A DNA stretch of 64,000 nucleotides from Cheiracanthium punctorium (lineage: Eukaryota > Arthropoda > Arachnida > Araneae > Cheiracanthiidae), in the NCBI GenBank assembly GCA_038373885.1, contig JAWZYV010011903.1, positions 62,001-126,000 on the forward strand. The letters are read 5' to 3'. The notes under the pieces were generated by a model. It saw only the letters and a program-made list of their open reading frames with translations. It had not been told where the DNA came from and made no database searches. The number at the start of each line of letters is the position of its first letter. Within the stretch, counting starts at the first letter, position 1. Below, one piece after another: positions 13,630 through 26,179 of the stretch. Both the position numbers and the translations under genes were made by a program.

Positions 13630-14544
13630 CTACGAGAAATAAGTTCATCTTAAAAATTATCACCAACAATTATCGCAGCAAAAAAGCAGATTTTGTACAA
13701 AGGTTTCCACACATTTCTCTTAATTAAAGGATTCCTTGCAAAATTAATGCGAATAGCTGGCAGCTATTAGTAAATTGCTTTACAACAACCCTAACAAAAA
13801 ACCACACTATAAGTAACAAAGATTAATATCCGAAATCCAGCAAAATATTTATGTAGCATAAGTGTATCTTACGCATTTGCTCACAAGATAATTATGCCAT
13901 GGCTGATTTTTGAGCTTTAAGCACAACATCTAAGTTAACACTAAAAAAAGCTCAGACCTAACCCTAAAAAGTACACACTTTAATCACTGACTAGCAAATA
14001 TGCCTAAATGAATACCTCTGAAGTGTGCTAAGAATAAGCATGATTTTTGTGGGATTAGTCGATTTGTCTGTATAAGATGACCCCTGTAATTCAGGTTTTG
14101 AAAAAGCTTTACGAATTCTTGGTTTAGAAGTAAAAATCTAAGGTAACAAAATTTGGAATTCTTGCTTTTTCATTCTTTACTCCCTCTCCTTATTAAATAT
14201 GAGTATAATTTAAAAACTTTTGCAGAGAACATAATCTCTCACGGAAAATACATTAAACAAGTACCAAAGTTCATACTCATCTAGTAAAATAAAATTTCCT
14301 AAATTTTAATAAATTCCAAGGTTTACCAGAAACATAAAAAGAAAACTAATCAGTACTGTATTTGGCATTTATGTACTTCATACTCTAAATTTACTAAAAC
14401 AATATCATCTGACATTACTAATAGAATAAAAGACCAATACAGCCTGTTGAGAAACTTAATTGAAACTGATGGAAAATAAACTATTTGTAAATTCGGATGC
14501 TTTATTTTAAAAGAATGAATACCCTTCCCTTTAAAGTTAAAAAA

Positions 14545-15002
14545 CAGATTTTTCCAGCTTAAGAGGCCTTTGTAGTCAGCTTGCGGAGATTCAAGTCCCA
14601 ATGGTTTTGCTATGGAGAAAAGTGCCTTAACGCCTAATCATTTTTCTCAGAAAGTATTAGGTATTTTTAAATGAAATTTTCCTGTGTGAATCTTGAGAAC
14701 TATTCGCAAGGATTGCGCGAATCAGATTTGAGTTAATTTAGCCGAATGAGATTTTATTGCAGTCTGAAAAGTAACAAATTCTAGACTGCAATAAAATCAT
14801 TCGGCTAAATTAACTCAAATATGATTCGTACAATCCTTGCGAATAGTTCACAAGATTCACACAGGAAAATTTCATTTAAAAGTATCTAATACTTTCTGAG
14901 AAAAATGATTAGGCATTAAGGCACTTTTCTCCATAGCAAAGCATTGGGACTTTAATCTCCGCCAGCCGACTACAGAGGCATCTTAAGGTAGAAATCTCCA
15001 GA
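14545..15002. mobile_element. Foldback element, arms about 215 bp
   Basis: A near-perfect long inverted repeat centred near 14775. Left arm landmarks (TATGGAGAAAAGTGCCTTAA at about 14611, ATTTAGCCGAATGAGATTTT at about 14737) recur in reverse complement on the right, around a loop of roughly 15 bp. It lies in the mask intron between exons o and p. No coding capacity. Confidence 0.85.
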
Positions 15003-15150
15003 GTTTCGGGAAAATAAGTACTTCCCCGATTTATCACCGGAATAATTAGTAAAAAATCAGGTGTTCCTCCTCAGGTGTACAAACCCTGATGTACAGAGGA
15101 AAACACAGGAATTTCATTTTAAAATAATTTATGCAATGTAAGACAGATAC

Positions 15151-15348
15151 CTGTTCCTGCTTCTCTCTTTTCTTCCGCCTCTTTCTCTCTCTTCTGCGGG
15201 CTGCCGCAGCTTTGCGGTTCTCCTCTCGACTCCTTTCACTTTCAAGCTCTTCGAGAAGGTTGTTGGCATTTTTATTGGCTTCAGCAGCCTGCCTTTCTTT
15301 GGCAATGCGGATAGTGTCCACACACTGGCTACACTTCTTTAGAAGATC
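15151..15348 (-). CDS. mask: mask exon o: basic coiled coil after ankyrin block 2
   Basis: 198 bp, 66 codons, phase 0 at both ends (tgtttttgcag; GAACAG|GTATCT). It encodes DLLKKCSQCVDTIRIAKERQ, the conserved AAEANKNANNLLEELE, then a highly charged run of Arg, Lys and Glu (SREENRKAAAARRRERKRR). This is the coiled-coil linker that precedes the KH region in MASK proteins. The plus-strand Ser/Leu-rich frame over it is a shadow. Confidence 0.94.
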
Positions 15349-15404
15349 CTGCAAAAACAAACATGAAAATTGGCATCAAGAAAGGAAAAAAAATCTCAGC
15401 TAGG

Positions 15405-15871
15405 CAGGGTTTCTACAGATTTCACAGATTTTTCTTCCCTGACTTTATCTAGCATGCTTTCCTGAATTTTGCGATTCTATTTTTAACATTACATCCTTTA
15501 ATTAATAATTTTTTATATATTTTGCCCCCTTTTTTTACAAATAATAATAATAAAATTGATATATACAAGAATCTTATTTGACATCACATTCTAACAAAAA
15601 CCATGTTTGATAATAATTTAAGATAAAACTAAGCATATTTCAACTGCACAAAATATGCTCATAAAGAACACATTTTAAAATCATTTATAAGGTTGAATGA
15701 GAAAATGAAAATAAAACAATTTCTATACTTAGGTTCACACAGTAAATATTTTCTTGCATTTCCCTGACCTTTCTTCAATTTCTGCTAATTTCCCTGACTC
15801 TTTTTCCCAAATCCCTGACTTTCCCTGACCAAAACTCGTTTCCCTGAGTTTCCAGGTCTGTAGAAACCCTG
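15405..15871. mobile_element. CAGGGTTTCTAC MITE, copy 1
   Basis: 467 bp with termini CAGGGTTTCTACAGA and TCTGTAGAAACCCTG. Internally it is rich in TTCCCTGACTTT motifs. It matches copy 2 at 17960-18448 over its whole length. I see no clear target duplication at this copy. Confidence 0.82.
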
Positions 15872-15921
15872 ATATGCAAAGAATTTCAGCACAGGCAAAT
15901 TAAAATATGTATGAAAGTGCC

Positions 15922-15943
15922 CTATATATATATATATATATAT
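15922..15943. repeat. (TA)n microsatellite
   Basis: About eleven TA units. Confidence 0.8.
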
Positions 15944-17959
15944 TTAAAGCTGAACTTTACCGGGTATTAATCTGCAATCTAAATTCAATGGATTTTTTCA
16001 TGTTTATCTCGAAAAATTTTCCTTCAAAACCTCTATCTCAAATTTTGGATAGTATAAATTACAAAAGTCGATGCCCAAAAGATAACTTTTCTTACAGAAG
16101 TTTTCATAACTTCAATGCACTTAAAGAGATCACAAAAGTTTATTTAGGCATCAAAAGTCATTACAAGACTACACATTGCTCTCTCTCTCTCTATGTCTAC
16201 ATTTATTTTAAATATAGAAATATCCTATAATTTTCATTAACAATAATAGTTAAAAGTTAATGATTTACTATGCTTGTGAATAGATCTTTTACAAACATAT
16301 GCAGATCTTTTAACTCTACTGTACTGGAGATTTCAATGGAGGAATGCTAAGGTAAAAATTGTCATTCCTAGGAAGGATGCAAAAAGACAAACCGGAATGC
16401 TAGAGCATGATTTTCTGGGCAATATAACCAATATAATTTTCACTGAAAAAAGTAGATTTCTGCACTTTCACAGTAGTCTTTCATGCCTCATGCCACATAA
16501 CTATTAGTTTCAGGGTCTAGGATTCATTCTAGCATATATTACAGTAATTATTTTCTGATAAATCTCTGAAATATTGAAAGTTTTAACCTTGTATATTATA
16601 GCATATCCTTAAACCCACATTCATGATCTACTCTAAAATTACGTGTATTCTTCTCAGATGGAGCATTTACTAACTTGAAAAAGAAAAATTAAAATTTTTT
16701 ATTACTGTAAGTGACAACATGAATCAACTATGTTTACCATATTGATAGTACCATTCTTAAGCATAGTAGGTAAGATGATTAAAAAATCTTCAGTCATTTT
16801 ATTAATTTTACATTACAGATTAAGACAGTCTTTCAGCTCAGCAAAATATATATTTCACACTTCTCAGAAAAAATGGAATTTAATTTTAAATTATATTTTA
16901 CAAAAAGGAAATATTTGAATAAATTGTAATTTTGTAAATATATCAATTTTATACTATGCATTCGGTGAAATAGAAAATCATCTAATTAAAATTTTAAAGC
17001 TAAAAATAAACTAAATACATAAAAAATAATTAGTATTTAAAAAAATTTTTTTTTTTTTCATTCCGTTTTTTCAATTTCAAATAACTCAGATAAAGAAGTT
17101 GATGTAATTTTGAGTAAGAGGGATAAAATTACCTTCCCTACTGTTTAATAACAATAACAACGAGCCACGCTACTGAAAGCTCCTCTAAACTACAATTTAA
17201 AATAATCCACATCTTCATTTAATTCCTAACAAACATTTTTTTTGCACACAAAAAATGATTGTTTGAAAAGCATTCTAATATAAACTATAACAATTATCTG
17301 AATGACAATTTTCCTGACTTTATAGAAATAAGCTCTTAACACTAGCATTACGGAAATAGTTATTTTAACCATTATGTAAATTAAGACTGCAACTCAATTT
17401 TTTTCCCCCCTGATTTTCCTAACTAAACATTGGCTAAAATAAACAGTTTCATGCATTTAAAATAATTTAGTTGTTATTTGTATGTATATAACTATATCAC
17501 GAACAGTTAATGGCCACTCAAAAGAAAGACTACCTTTAGCAATAGATATTGTTTGTTTTCATTTGTAACTTGTGAATATCGCTCAAAATTTATGCAAACA
17601 TTTTACTGAAACTTTTAAGTTCCGCAGTTTTACTGAGAATTATGTACTAAATTATAACACAAGCATTATGGTGTTGTCTTTATACCTTTAATTACAGTGG
17701 GCAGTCAAAATGAATGTTTCTTTTGAAAAGTGTAAATGACCTAATTTTTGGAATTAAGTGATTTTCAATATGTAGAAATGTAGATATAAAATACCCCCCC
17801 CCCCAAAAAAAAAAGCACTTATAAGTTTTAAATTTGTATAAATAAAAAATTAGGTCATTTAACCTTTCAAAATGCCAGGTCTTTTTTGGCTGCACATGGT
17901 AATTGAAGGTATAAAGACAACACCCTAATATTAGTGTTGATGCATTATGTAAACAATAC
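15944..17959. other. Intron sequence, nothing recognised
   Basis: Mask intron between exons n and o. AT-rich, with an A/T homopolymer cluster near 17040 and a short C run near 17795. An imperfect inverted pair (TATACCTTTAATTAC at about 17681, GTAATTGAAGGTATA at about 17899, each next to GGTGTTGTC/GACAACACC) suggests a small palindromic MITE at about 17670-17925. Confidence 0.5.
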
Positions 17960-18448
17960 CAGGGTTTCTACGGATTTCACAGCTTTTGCTTCCCTGACTT
18001 TTCCCCTACATCTATCACGCTCTTCCCTGACTTTTTATTTAGCGTGCTTTCCTGAATTTTGCATTTCTATTTTTAATTTTACATCTTTTAATTAATAACT
18101 TGTTATATATTTTGCCCCTTTTTTACAAATAATAATAATAAAATCAATATACACGAAAATATTATTTGACATCATTGGATTCTAACAAAACCCCTGTTTG
18201 ATAATAATTTAGGATAAAATTACGAATATTTCAACGGCACAAGATATGTTAATAAAAGACACATTTTAAAATTATTTATACGGTTAAATAAGAAAATGAA
18301 AATAAAACAGTTTCTACAATTAGGTTCAAAGGAAGTATTTTCTTGATTTTGCCACATATTCTTGCATTTCCCTGACCTTTCTTCAAATTTCCCTGACTTT
18401 CCTGACCAAAACTCATTTCCCTGACTTTCCACGTCTGTAGAAACCCTG
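17960..18448. mobile_element. CAGGGTTTCTAC MITE, copy 2, with 5-bp target duplication
   Basis: 489 bp with termini CAGGGTTTCTACGGA and CTGTAGAAACCCTG, flanked by AATAC at 17955-17959 and 18449-18453. Same family as 15405-15871. The 5-bp duplication and CAGGG termini fit the hAT5-type group. Confidence 0.82.
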
Positions 18449-18549
18449 AATACTATATCCCTAAAAAATTCCTATGCGCATTCATTTAACAGCTAGAATA
18501 GTTTCCCTTCTAAATTTAAAATGATAAAAAAGAAAAGAAATGCACATAC

Positions 18550-18746
18550 TTTGTCGGTTATGGTACTCATGTATCTTGCCATTTCCTGGTCTGATGGGAA
18601 CTGGGAAACGTGCTTCACCATCCACTTGACGACTTTGACATGTCCCCTGCGAAATGCAGCCATCAGGCAGGATACTTTGCGATTGTCCTGGCTGTCAATG
18701 TCTGCATTGTTCGCACACAAAAGCTGAACGACTTCAAGATGACCCC
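18550..18746 (-). CDS. mask: mask exon n: last repeats of ankyrin block 2
   Basis: 197 bp, two leading bases (ttgctattctag) and phase 0 exit at GACAAA|GTATGT. It encodes GHLEVVQLLCANNADIDSQD, SCLMAAFRRGHVKVVKWMVK and the post-ankyrin helix QFPSDQEMARYMSTITDK, which matches vertebrate QFPSDIECMRYIATITDK and closes the second block. Confidence 0.94.
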
Positions 18747-19038
18747 CTAGAATAGCAACAAACATTTAAGATCAAATGACTCAGTTAACATAAATCAGGG
18801 ATTGGCACTTGTCCTGAAATTTTAGATTTTTTGCTTCAAAAAGGAGATATCTATAAATATTCAAGTCTGCAGAAAATTGTAAAGAATGTTTGAGGATTCA
18901 ACACAGACTAATAAGACAGGCTTATGGTCGTATTTCATGCAAAATGTGAAATAAGTACAAGGCCCTTCTGTTAACCATTTTTAGTACAATGACCAGTACA
19001 GCTCATTATTGATTTTTCATACTAACAAAACCACTGTA

Positions 19039-19562
19039 CAGGGCCGGACTGGCTTCTTGGGGGCTCTTGGCTAGAGATTTAAAAGGGGCCTCTTCAGGAG
19101 CCGATTTGTTGATTTAGGAGCCCTGGTCAAAAGCTTCATTGAGGGACACCCCCCCCCCTATTTCGAAAACTTTTTAAAAATTTACAAATTTTTAAAGAAA
19201 AATTTGGGGGCCCAGGCACTTGCCCCGAATGCCCTCCTGGAAATCAGGCACTGCCTCTTACTGAGGAATATTTAGAGGGAATAGAATATTAGAATATGAA
19301 ATATTTGAAAATTAGGCTTAGGTGCCTAAAAATCACATTTAACTATTTTAGAGATTTGGGGGGCCCTGACTTTTCAGGGCCCCCCTTTGCGTCGTGGGGT
19401 TTCTGGGATCCTCCGCTGCATCACTGCGTAAGATTGCTGGAAAATAAATAATCAAATTACTCTTATTATAAAGTTGTATATCCACTTTTGAATGTTTCAT
19501 CAGCCCCCCCCCCTTTGGGCCGGGGGCCCTCGGCGATCCCCGACAAGGCCAGTCCGGGCCTG
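19039..19562. mobile_element. hAT-like MITE, CAGGGCCGGACTGGC termini
   Basis: 524 bp with 15-bp inverted termini CAGGGCCGGACTGGC and GCCAGTCCGGGCCTG, flanked by CCACTGTA and CCACTGCA (7 of 8), the length expected for hAT. Internally G/C-run rich. No transposase. Confidence 0.85.
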
Positions 19563-19943
19563 CCACTGCATGACACAGGCTTGTCATACAGCAGAATAAG
19601 TCTCCAACCTTTATGAAACATAATTAACCACTTTTTGCTTAAAAAAATAGTAAAAATGGTGAGTTAAACTTGTAGCTAGTTACTCATTCGAAAAAATAAT
19701 TAAAAAGAATAGAGTCAGGTGGGAGAAAATGATTTTGATGAAACTCAGTTGCGTAGCCAGGGGGGAATATGGGTGTCACAACATTCTATTATCGTTGAAC
19801 ATTCTATTCTATCGTTAAACATTCTATTTAACTGCATGATATATGAACGAAACAGAAAAATATTCTGTGTATTTTTTATGTTATATTTTCTGCATACACA
19901 AAAATACACATATATGCTTATAATATCCAATCTACATTGGTCG

Positions 19944-20664
19944 CCCAAATGAAAGTGACACTACAGGTAGTTTGAGCTTTAATTGTATAAATATAAATTT
20001 GTGCCAAAAGAAAGAAATAATACAGGAGTAACGGATAGGCTGGACAAAGTCACCACATAGGTTGAAATAAGTATCTCAGGAGTCAACAAGATGGACACTT
20101 GGATATATGGGTGAAGATGCTCCGGCTAAAGGGGCCATCTTTCATGCAGTATTCTGTGCACACTTCCTTTGCTCATAGGCATTTAATCTGCTCTTTTGTA
20201 AGCGGTGATTTGCCTACCCATTCTCACAAGACTGTCTCAGTTTCAACTGCTTCCTTGGTAATGACCAAGTCGTGGCTTGCCATCAGTACTGCATTTTTCA
20301 CAATTGTAACCCTACACCATCGGAATACAGATCTGTATGACATACACTCCATAGAATACACATTTTGTAAGACCATCACTTGAAAAAAAATCACTGAATC
20401 GCCATTTGCAAAATAGCGGAGGAAATGTTGATGAGCAAAAGATGTGTGCACACAATACTGCATGAAAGATTGCCCCTTTCCCCAGAGCTTCTTCACCCAG
20501 ATACCCATCATCTCATTGACTCCTGGGACACTTGTTTCAACCTACTAGGTGACTTTCTCTAGTCTATCTGTTAGCCCTGTATTACTTCTTTCTTTTGTAT
20601 ACTAATTTATATTAATAACTCTAAACCATTTCTTAAACCACCTGTACTGCCACTTTCATTTGGG
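19944..20664. mobile_element. Foldback element with arms of about 290 bp
   Basis: Left arm CCCAAATGAAAGTGACACTA... is mirrored on the right (CACTTTCATTTGGG at about 20651-20664). The similarity runs inward through GTAGTATTACTTCTTTC-type blocks, AGGAGTCAA, and CTTTCATGCAGTATT. The unpaired centre is about 180 bp. Two overlapping reading frames, one on each strand, are products of the symmetry, not genes. Confidence 0.83.
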
Positions 20665-21639
20665 TACTCCTTATATAGTAGCATATAAGGAAATAAATCC
20701 TAGAATTTGATTTTATAAAAACTGAGAATTTATATATATTTGTCTCTAATGCATATTAAAGCTCTTCTTTTAAAAGTTAAACATTTTAGAAAGATATAAA
20801 ATTATTTTTAATTGATGCCAATGAATTAAAAATTTTCAGAATGCTTTATAAGATGTGCCATGCAGTGATGTCACCAAGTGTGTGCATGTAAAAGAAGGGG
20901 GGGGGGGGAAGATTGACGACATATGAACAGAAAGAAGAAAAATATTTGCAAATTGTTCCAATGAGAGAAGTATTAGGGGTATTGGAAAATGATCAGGACT
21001 TCATTAGAAGGTCATTACATCGTAAAGGGCTGTAAACTCACGAGTTGACTGTATTTTGAAAATAATCCGTTCTTGTTCTCAAAGTTTGTTTTCTTTCTTC
21101 TTTTCATCAAAGCTGCTTATAAAAAGTGCAGTTATTAATGTTTAGAAGTAAACTGCAATTTTAGCATTTTGCTAAGTTTTCTCCATCATTTTAATTCTTT
21201 TGCCAAAGGAAATTTTTCTCTAGTTAAGCCCAGCCAAAGAGTAAAATAAAATACACAAATTTGTTTTCAAATTTGTGTATTTTTAATACAGCTATTATAA
21301 TTTGCTGCTTTATATTTATACAGCATTTATAATTTGCGTATTTTTAATACATCTATTTTATTTACAGTTTTAATTTTAAATTTTAAATTTGTTCCAGGCT
21401 AATCTAAAAGATCTCCTGCTTTTCAATTTTAAAAAGCCTGCGATTTCTTGTGCATATATTTTGAGCATAAAATGCACACATATCGAAACAGAGCAATTTG
21501 TTTTTTTCCTTTAAATGCCATCATGTTTATAAACTCTGCTATTCCACTACTTGAGTTGTATAATATAAATTAATGCAGCTTCAAACATCTGTCAAAATAC
21601 ATATGTGATAAACTATTTCTAGTTAGCTATATAGATGTA
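20665..21639. other. Intron sequence with a perfect small hairpin
   Basis: Contains a perfect 15-bp stem (AAATACACAAATTTG) with a 4-base loop at 21249-21282, and a G run at 20897-20908. Nothing else recognised. Confidence 0.5.
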
Positions 21640-21955
21640 ACATTAAAAATCAATACATCTAATTTTATTACAAAAAGTACTTTTATTAATCTTATACAGC
21701 TTTAAATTTCTATCATATTTCTAAATAAATAACGAGCCTAACATAATGAACATCCATTAAATTTTTTGGCAAAAATTCAAAAGCATTATTACAAAATTAA
21801 GTGCTATTGAGTTTGTTGAGCCTAATAAACCTCAAACAAGAACTGATCTTGTGAACCTGATGAAGAAAATTTGCCATTACTGAATAAACCCTAAAAAAGC
21901 CTGAGAAAATAAATTCCGAGACCCAAAACATGAACAAAAAGCCTGAGACTCAGGC
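21640..21955. repeat. Intronic segment paralogous to 38030-38340
   Basis: Shares an ordered series of blocks with 38030-38340, for example TACTTTTAT...TTATACA.CTTTAAATTT, CATATTTCTA.ATAAATA, ACATAATGAAC, and GA.CTTG..AACCTGATGAAG followed by GCCTGAGAAAA. Both lie just 3' of a mask ankyrin exon in the same orientation. Confidence 0.6.
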
Positions 21956-22016
21956 TAATATTCTGAGATGTGGTACATCTGTTGTTCAATGAGTTGAAAT
22001 TTAAAAATACACATAC

Positions 22017-22078
22017 CATTTGCAGCTAACCAAAGAGGAGAATTTCCTTTCTTGTTTTTTACTTCCACAGTTGCATCC
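22017..22078 (-). CDS. mask: mask exon m: 62-bp ankyrin exon
   Basis: A small exon (one leading base, 20 codons, one trailing base) encoding DATVEVKNKKGNSPLWLAAN, the equivalent of vertebrate DVRNKKGNTPLWLASNGGH. The acceptor is tcctgttttcag and the donor CAAATG|GTATGT. It was placed by phase and homology. Confidence 0.92.
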
Positions 22079-22803
22079 CTGAAAACAGGAAAAAAAAAAA
22101 AATTATATATTGAGATAGTCCTACTAGTGAAAATAGGATACACCTAGAATATGACAAGACACAAGTATGCTTCACATTTTCACGATCATTATGGCATTAA
22201 ATATTTACTTTGTCCAACAAGACATTTTTGCAGAAATGAGATTTTTTTTCTTCCTTCATTACTATATTCTACTGTAAAGGGCTCTTTCGTTCATGCAATT
22301 TCTTATTTAGTCGTCAGATACTGGTATTCCCTTTTTTGTTTAAGCAATAGGTAACTCCCTGGAGAATAAAACATACATGAACAGAACAGTAAAGAGTGTA
22401 TGAAACACCTGATGCTAGGGGGGTTGTACGATTTTGGTTGGTGAAGTGCGGATGGAGACATTTTTAAAAAAAAAGAAACATTCAACTGCATTTAAACCAC
22501 TGAGCTAGATAATAGGGCTGCAGCGAATTCCAGTCATTTGCTCTGCATTTGTCCGCATTGTATTACAGCATTTCAAAAAACTAAGGATGCATTCAATGTA
22601 ATTAGCATGCGTGGAAAGTAAAAAACAAATTACTTTTAAATGTAGAGCAACAGATTCAAATATTCTATATTGGAAAACATCTGAGTAAAAATATTACAAT
22701 GTGCTGTCCTGTGGACTTAGATTCAATTTTCTGCTTCTATAAAAGCATGCTATACACATTACTTTCACTATTATTGTGTCATGCATTCTTGATGCGTTTT
22801 TAA

Positions 22804-23305
22804 CCCTTTAACGCGCAGTGTCCTCGCCGTGAGGACACCAAACTCTGGCGTTTTGACTGTTGCCAGTCACGAAGGATAGATTTGAGTTCTATAAAAATAG
22901 TTGCGGGTGACATAACTCCACGAGAATCCTATACTTTTTAGCACGTCCTTTCCCGTAAAAAAATGGTCACGATTATTTTTAACAGCACTTACATCTGCTG
23001 AAAAATGGAAGAGACAGCTGGACAGATTGCCAATGCTGAAAAAAGGGCAGCCGTTGCCATCACTCGACTTAACGACCGGCAAGATGGCGGACGATCGAAA
23101 CGTTCATCGCATGCCACAGATCTAGAGACCCTTCTTTTGACGCAGCTAGCTGTGCAGCACAGCCAACTGTTGTCAAAAAAGGGGTCTCTAGAACTGTGGC
23201 ACGCAATGAACATTTCGATCGTCCGCCATCTTGCTGGTCATTAAGTTGAGCGATGGCAACGGCTGCCCTTTTTTCAGCATTGGGAAAGGGTTGCACCTCA
23301 AAGGG
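22804..23305. mobile_element. piggyBac-like foldback MITE with TTAA duplication
   Basis: 502 bp flanked by TTAA at 22800-22803 and 23306-23309, with CCCTTT/AAAGGG termini, the target and ends used by piggyBac-type elements. The inner part (about 23028-23286) is a nearly perfect inverted repeat: GGGCAGCCGTTGCCAT on the left is mirrored as ATGGCAACGGCTGCCC on the right. Also contains a GTGTCCTCGCCGTGAGGACAC hairpin near the left end. No transposase. Confidence 0.85.
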
Positions 23306-23366
23306 TTAAATTAACTTGAAGAAATTTTACAGAGTTTAAAAATAGTAGACTTTTTACAGAACTTAC

Positions 23367-23542
23367 CTTTCCAGAAGCAGCTGGACAAACCTGTAGTGAC
23401 CTTTATCAGCTGCAATAGTAAGAGCTGTGTCACGCGAGGAAGGCACAGGGGGAGCATTTACATCTGCTCCTTTGTCTATTAGCACTTTTCCAACTTCCAC
23501 GTAGCCACCAGAAGCAGCTTCCATGAGAGGTGTTAGACCCGT
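23367..23542 (-). CDS. mask: mask exon l: ankyrin repeats (TGLTPLMEAASGGYVEVGKV)
   Basis: 176 bp, phase 0 entry (gtcctttctag) and two trailing bases at CTGGAAAG|GTAAGT. It encodes TGLTPLMEAASGGYVEVGKV, LIDKGADVNAPPVPSSRD and TALTIAADKGHYRFVQLLLE. A TTAA-flanked piggyBac-like MITE ends about 60 bp downstream of the donor (22804-23305). Confidence 0.94.
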
Positions 23543-23760
23543 CTAGAAAGGACACACAGAAGAGCAAACATCAGTGGGTAACACATTACAAACATAAATT
23601 ATTTTTCCCTCAACAGACAAAAACCTCACATCTGTTTCTCACATTTTATTATTTAATTTGTATCCATAGTTACCAGAATACTGGCAACATATTAGCTTGG
23701 CAAAGAATGGCACCTTGTAAATGGGAAAAAAGTAAAAACCTAAATACAGGTATGTAGAAG

Positions 23761-24015
23761 CAGGGCTGGCCCAAGGGGGGTGTGAATGTAGGCGACCGCC
23801 TAAGGCCCCATGATTAAAAAGGCCTAGTTCCTGGGCCATTTTTTTTTTTTTTGCTATCACATTAGACCGAGGTTGATAGATGGTTGCAATATATCCCGAA
23901 AAAAGACTAGAAATAAGACTACTAAACTAGCAGTGCTAGTAGTAACTTATATAACAAAAGAGAACCCACTCTTGCACTTTGCCTGGGGCCAGACACACCC
24001 CTCAGGCCAGTCCTG
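23761..24015. mobile_element. hAT-like MITE, CAGGGCTGGCC termini
   Basis: 255 bp from CAGGGCTGGCC to GGCCAGTCCTG, flanked by GTAGAAG on both sides (7 of 8 bp if the next base is counted). Located in the mask intron between exons k and l. Confidence 0.83.
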
Positions 24016-25734
24016 GTAGAAGCTACTAATGATCATTAGTAATATAGTATGACTTCTCAAATCGAGATTTCTAAACTCAACTTCGTTAACCACCACAAAA
24101 TTGACCTTAAAACAATCCAGCTATGCATCATAAACTGAAATTTAAACAGGCTTTATTAGGCATGTTTAAAAAATATCTTCCTGTTGTGTATAATTCCTCA
24201 ATAAACGTGTTCTACTGTTCCTTTATATCTTCCCCCTTCCCTTCCATTCAAAAAAGGTTAAGTCCATTCTTTTGAAAATTTAATACCTGGCTATTACGAT
24301 TTTTCATAATTCATCAAGATTCAACATTTGAGAAGTTCTACCATGTAAAAACATGCGATTCTATATTAAGTAAAAAAAGGGGAAAGTATTTTAACCAGTG
24401 AATACTTAGAAACTTAGTAAACAGAAACTTTTCAGCTTCAGCAACATGCATAACAGGATCCTAAATCAAGAAACGATCAACAATTTGATATTTAAAGATT
24501 CATTTTGATTGGTTTAGAGCTGTGACTAACGCACTATTATGGTAATTAAATGTTATGCTAACCATACTAAAACTCAATATTAAAGAATTATGTCTTAATT
24601 TATGATCTTATAAAACATAGCTGTAAGACTGAAAAAACCAATTTTATTTTTAATTAGTCATATAGAAAATTTTCATTTTCAGCTAAATGTCATGTCAGTC
24701 ATTACGAAATAACCCACTTATGTTTTCTATAGTTGCCCTGTTGCATTTTCAATGTATGATTAAGCCTAATTTTCTTAGTACCACCATTTTAAAATTGGGT
24801 CCTTAAAAATGTAACAATTAAAAATTGTATTACCACTTGTACAGAATAAAGTTTTCCCTCTAGTAAAGAATCAATTTTTTCCTCACAGTCTCCACACTTG
24901 CAAGGGCAGGACATGATATTCAATAAATGATTCCAACAGCAATCCTACAACAACAATCTATCTTCAGTGTGAATTTGTTCTCAAAAGTACTTTCAAGAGA
25001 ATCTGTTCTCAAAATTCTTTCCCTTTAATCCTTTTGCAGGGACCTAATTAAATAATTTCTCTTTCAATTAAATAATCTTAGATTAAACTTGTAATTAAAT
25101 GCACAAATTAGGACATCCATCTTGTAGGAAAGTATTTGCATCCTCAATTGTGGATGCAGTCTCTGAAACTGAAAGGGTTAAGTTGCATGAAGAACATTTT
25201 GAGAATAAATTAAAAAAAAAAAAAAAAACCACAGTTTTGAGAATGAAACATATGCCAGGAAGGGAGGCAAAAAGAAGTCTTGGCACCTCTAGCTCTCCTA
25301 GACTATAAAACTTTGAATTGTGAAATTCTAATTTAACTCTCAATACAATAGTGCCCAATTAAGTGGAAAATTAAGGTGCCCAAATATATTAAGGGTTTAA
25401 AAAAAAAAAAAAAAGATTTATAGGCAAAATAGTATAAATTTTGCTGGTTCCTGCAAGTTAAGGACAGTGGCAGCTTGTAGCTTCAGTTATTGGGGATACT
25501 GCTTAAAGAAAATGGGCCCACTGTTTTAATGTTCTGTAAAAAGCAACAGTACGTAGATAAAGAGAAGAACTCTACACTACACTAAAAAGAAATGAAAAAC
25601 CAAATTACACTTTTTTCTCATATCAATTGCTACAACAGTTTGCATTTATTTACCTGTGAAAAATGATTCAAATTGAGGGCTTATATTGGACAAATCGTAA
25701 TTTTAGCATCTGCAGCTTTGGAACCATAATCGAT
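24016..25734. other. Intron sequence, nothing recognised
   Basis: AT-rich intron of mask between exons k and l with A-runs near 25210 and 25400. No exon, inverted termini or coding similarity seen. Confidence 0.5.
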
Positions 25735-26010
25735 TGTAACAATAAAAAACACTCAAAATAGCTGGCCTTTGAAACATAAAATAAAAAACTTTGCAAGAAA
25801 ACACCATAAAAGTTACTTGAATGGCCATACAGCTGTTGGGAAAAAAATCCAATCTTTATTTATGGCATCATTCACAGACAGGAAAGGAAGCCTGGAACAG
25901 GGAACTGAGTTTCCTGTTCCAGGATTTGGTAAATTTTTTCAATTGAAATAGCTGTATGGTGGTTCAAGTAACTTTTATGGTGTTATTTTTCAGTTTTTTA
26001 TTATTTCATA
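25735..26010. mobile_element. Small foldback element
   Basis: Arms of about 55-60 bp: CACCATAAAAGTTACTTGAA and GGCCATACAGCTGTT on the left are mirrored at 25950-26003. An inner palindrome CCTGGAACAGGGAACT/AGTTTCCTGTTCCAGG sits at 25890-25922. Ends about 170 bp from exon k. Confidence 0.7.
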
Positions 26011-26179
26011 ATCGACTGACATTCATGGCAATGCCACATATGATTAGTGCAATGTTTCTGTGCTCTGTTTTAGTTTATTATTATTAATTTTTTTTGTGCC
26101 ATTTTCTTTGAGTGAGGTATTCACGCCAATATGGTATTCTGAAAATTAAGGCAAGTTTGTAGCCAAAATTAGAACCTAC

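Noticed and set aside
15131..15403. Plus-strand Ser/Leu/Arg-rich reading frame
   Set aside because: Exact antisense of the mask coiled-coil exon; the minus strand is conserved and has splice borders.
23005..23296. Similar peptides on both strands (EKRAAVAI, NDRQDGGRSK)
   Set aside because: Result of the inner palindrome of the piggyBac-like MITE, not two genes.
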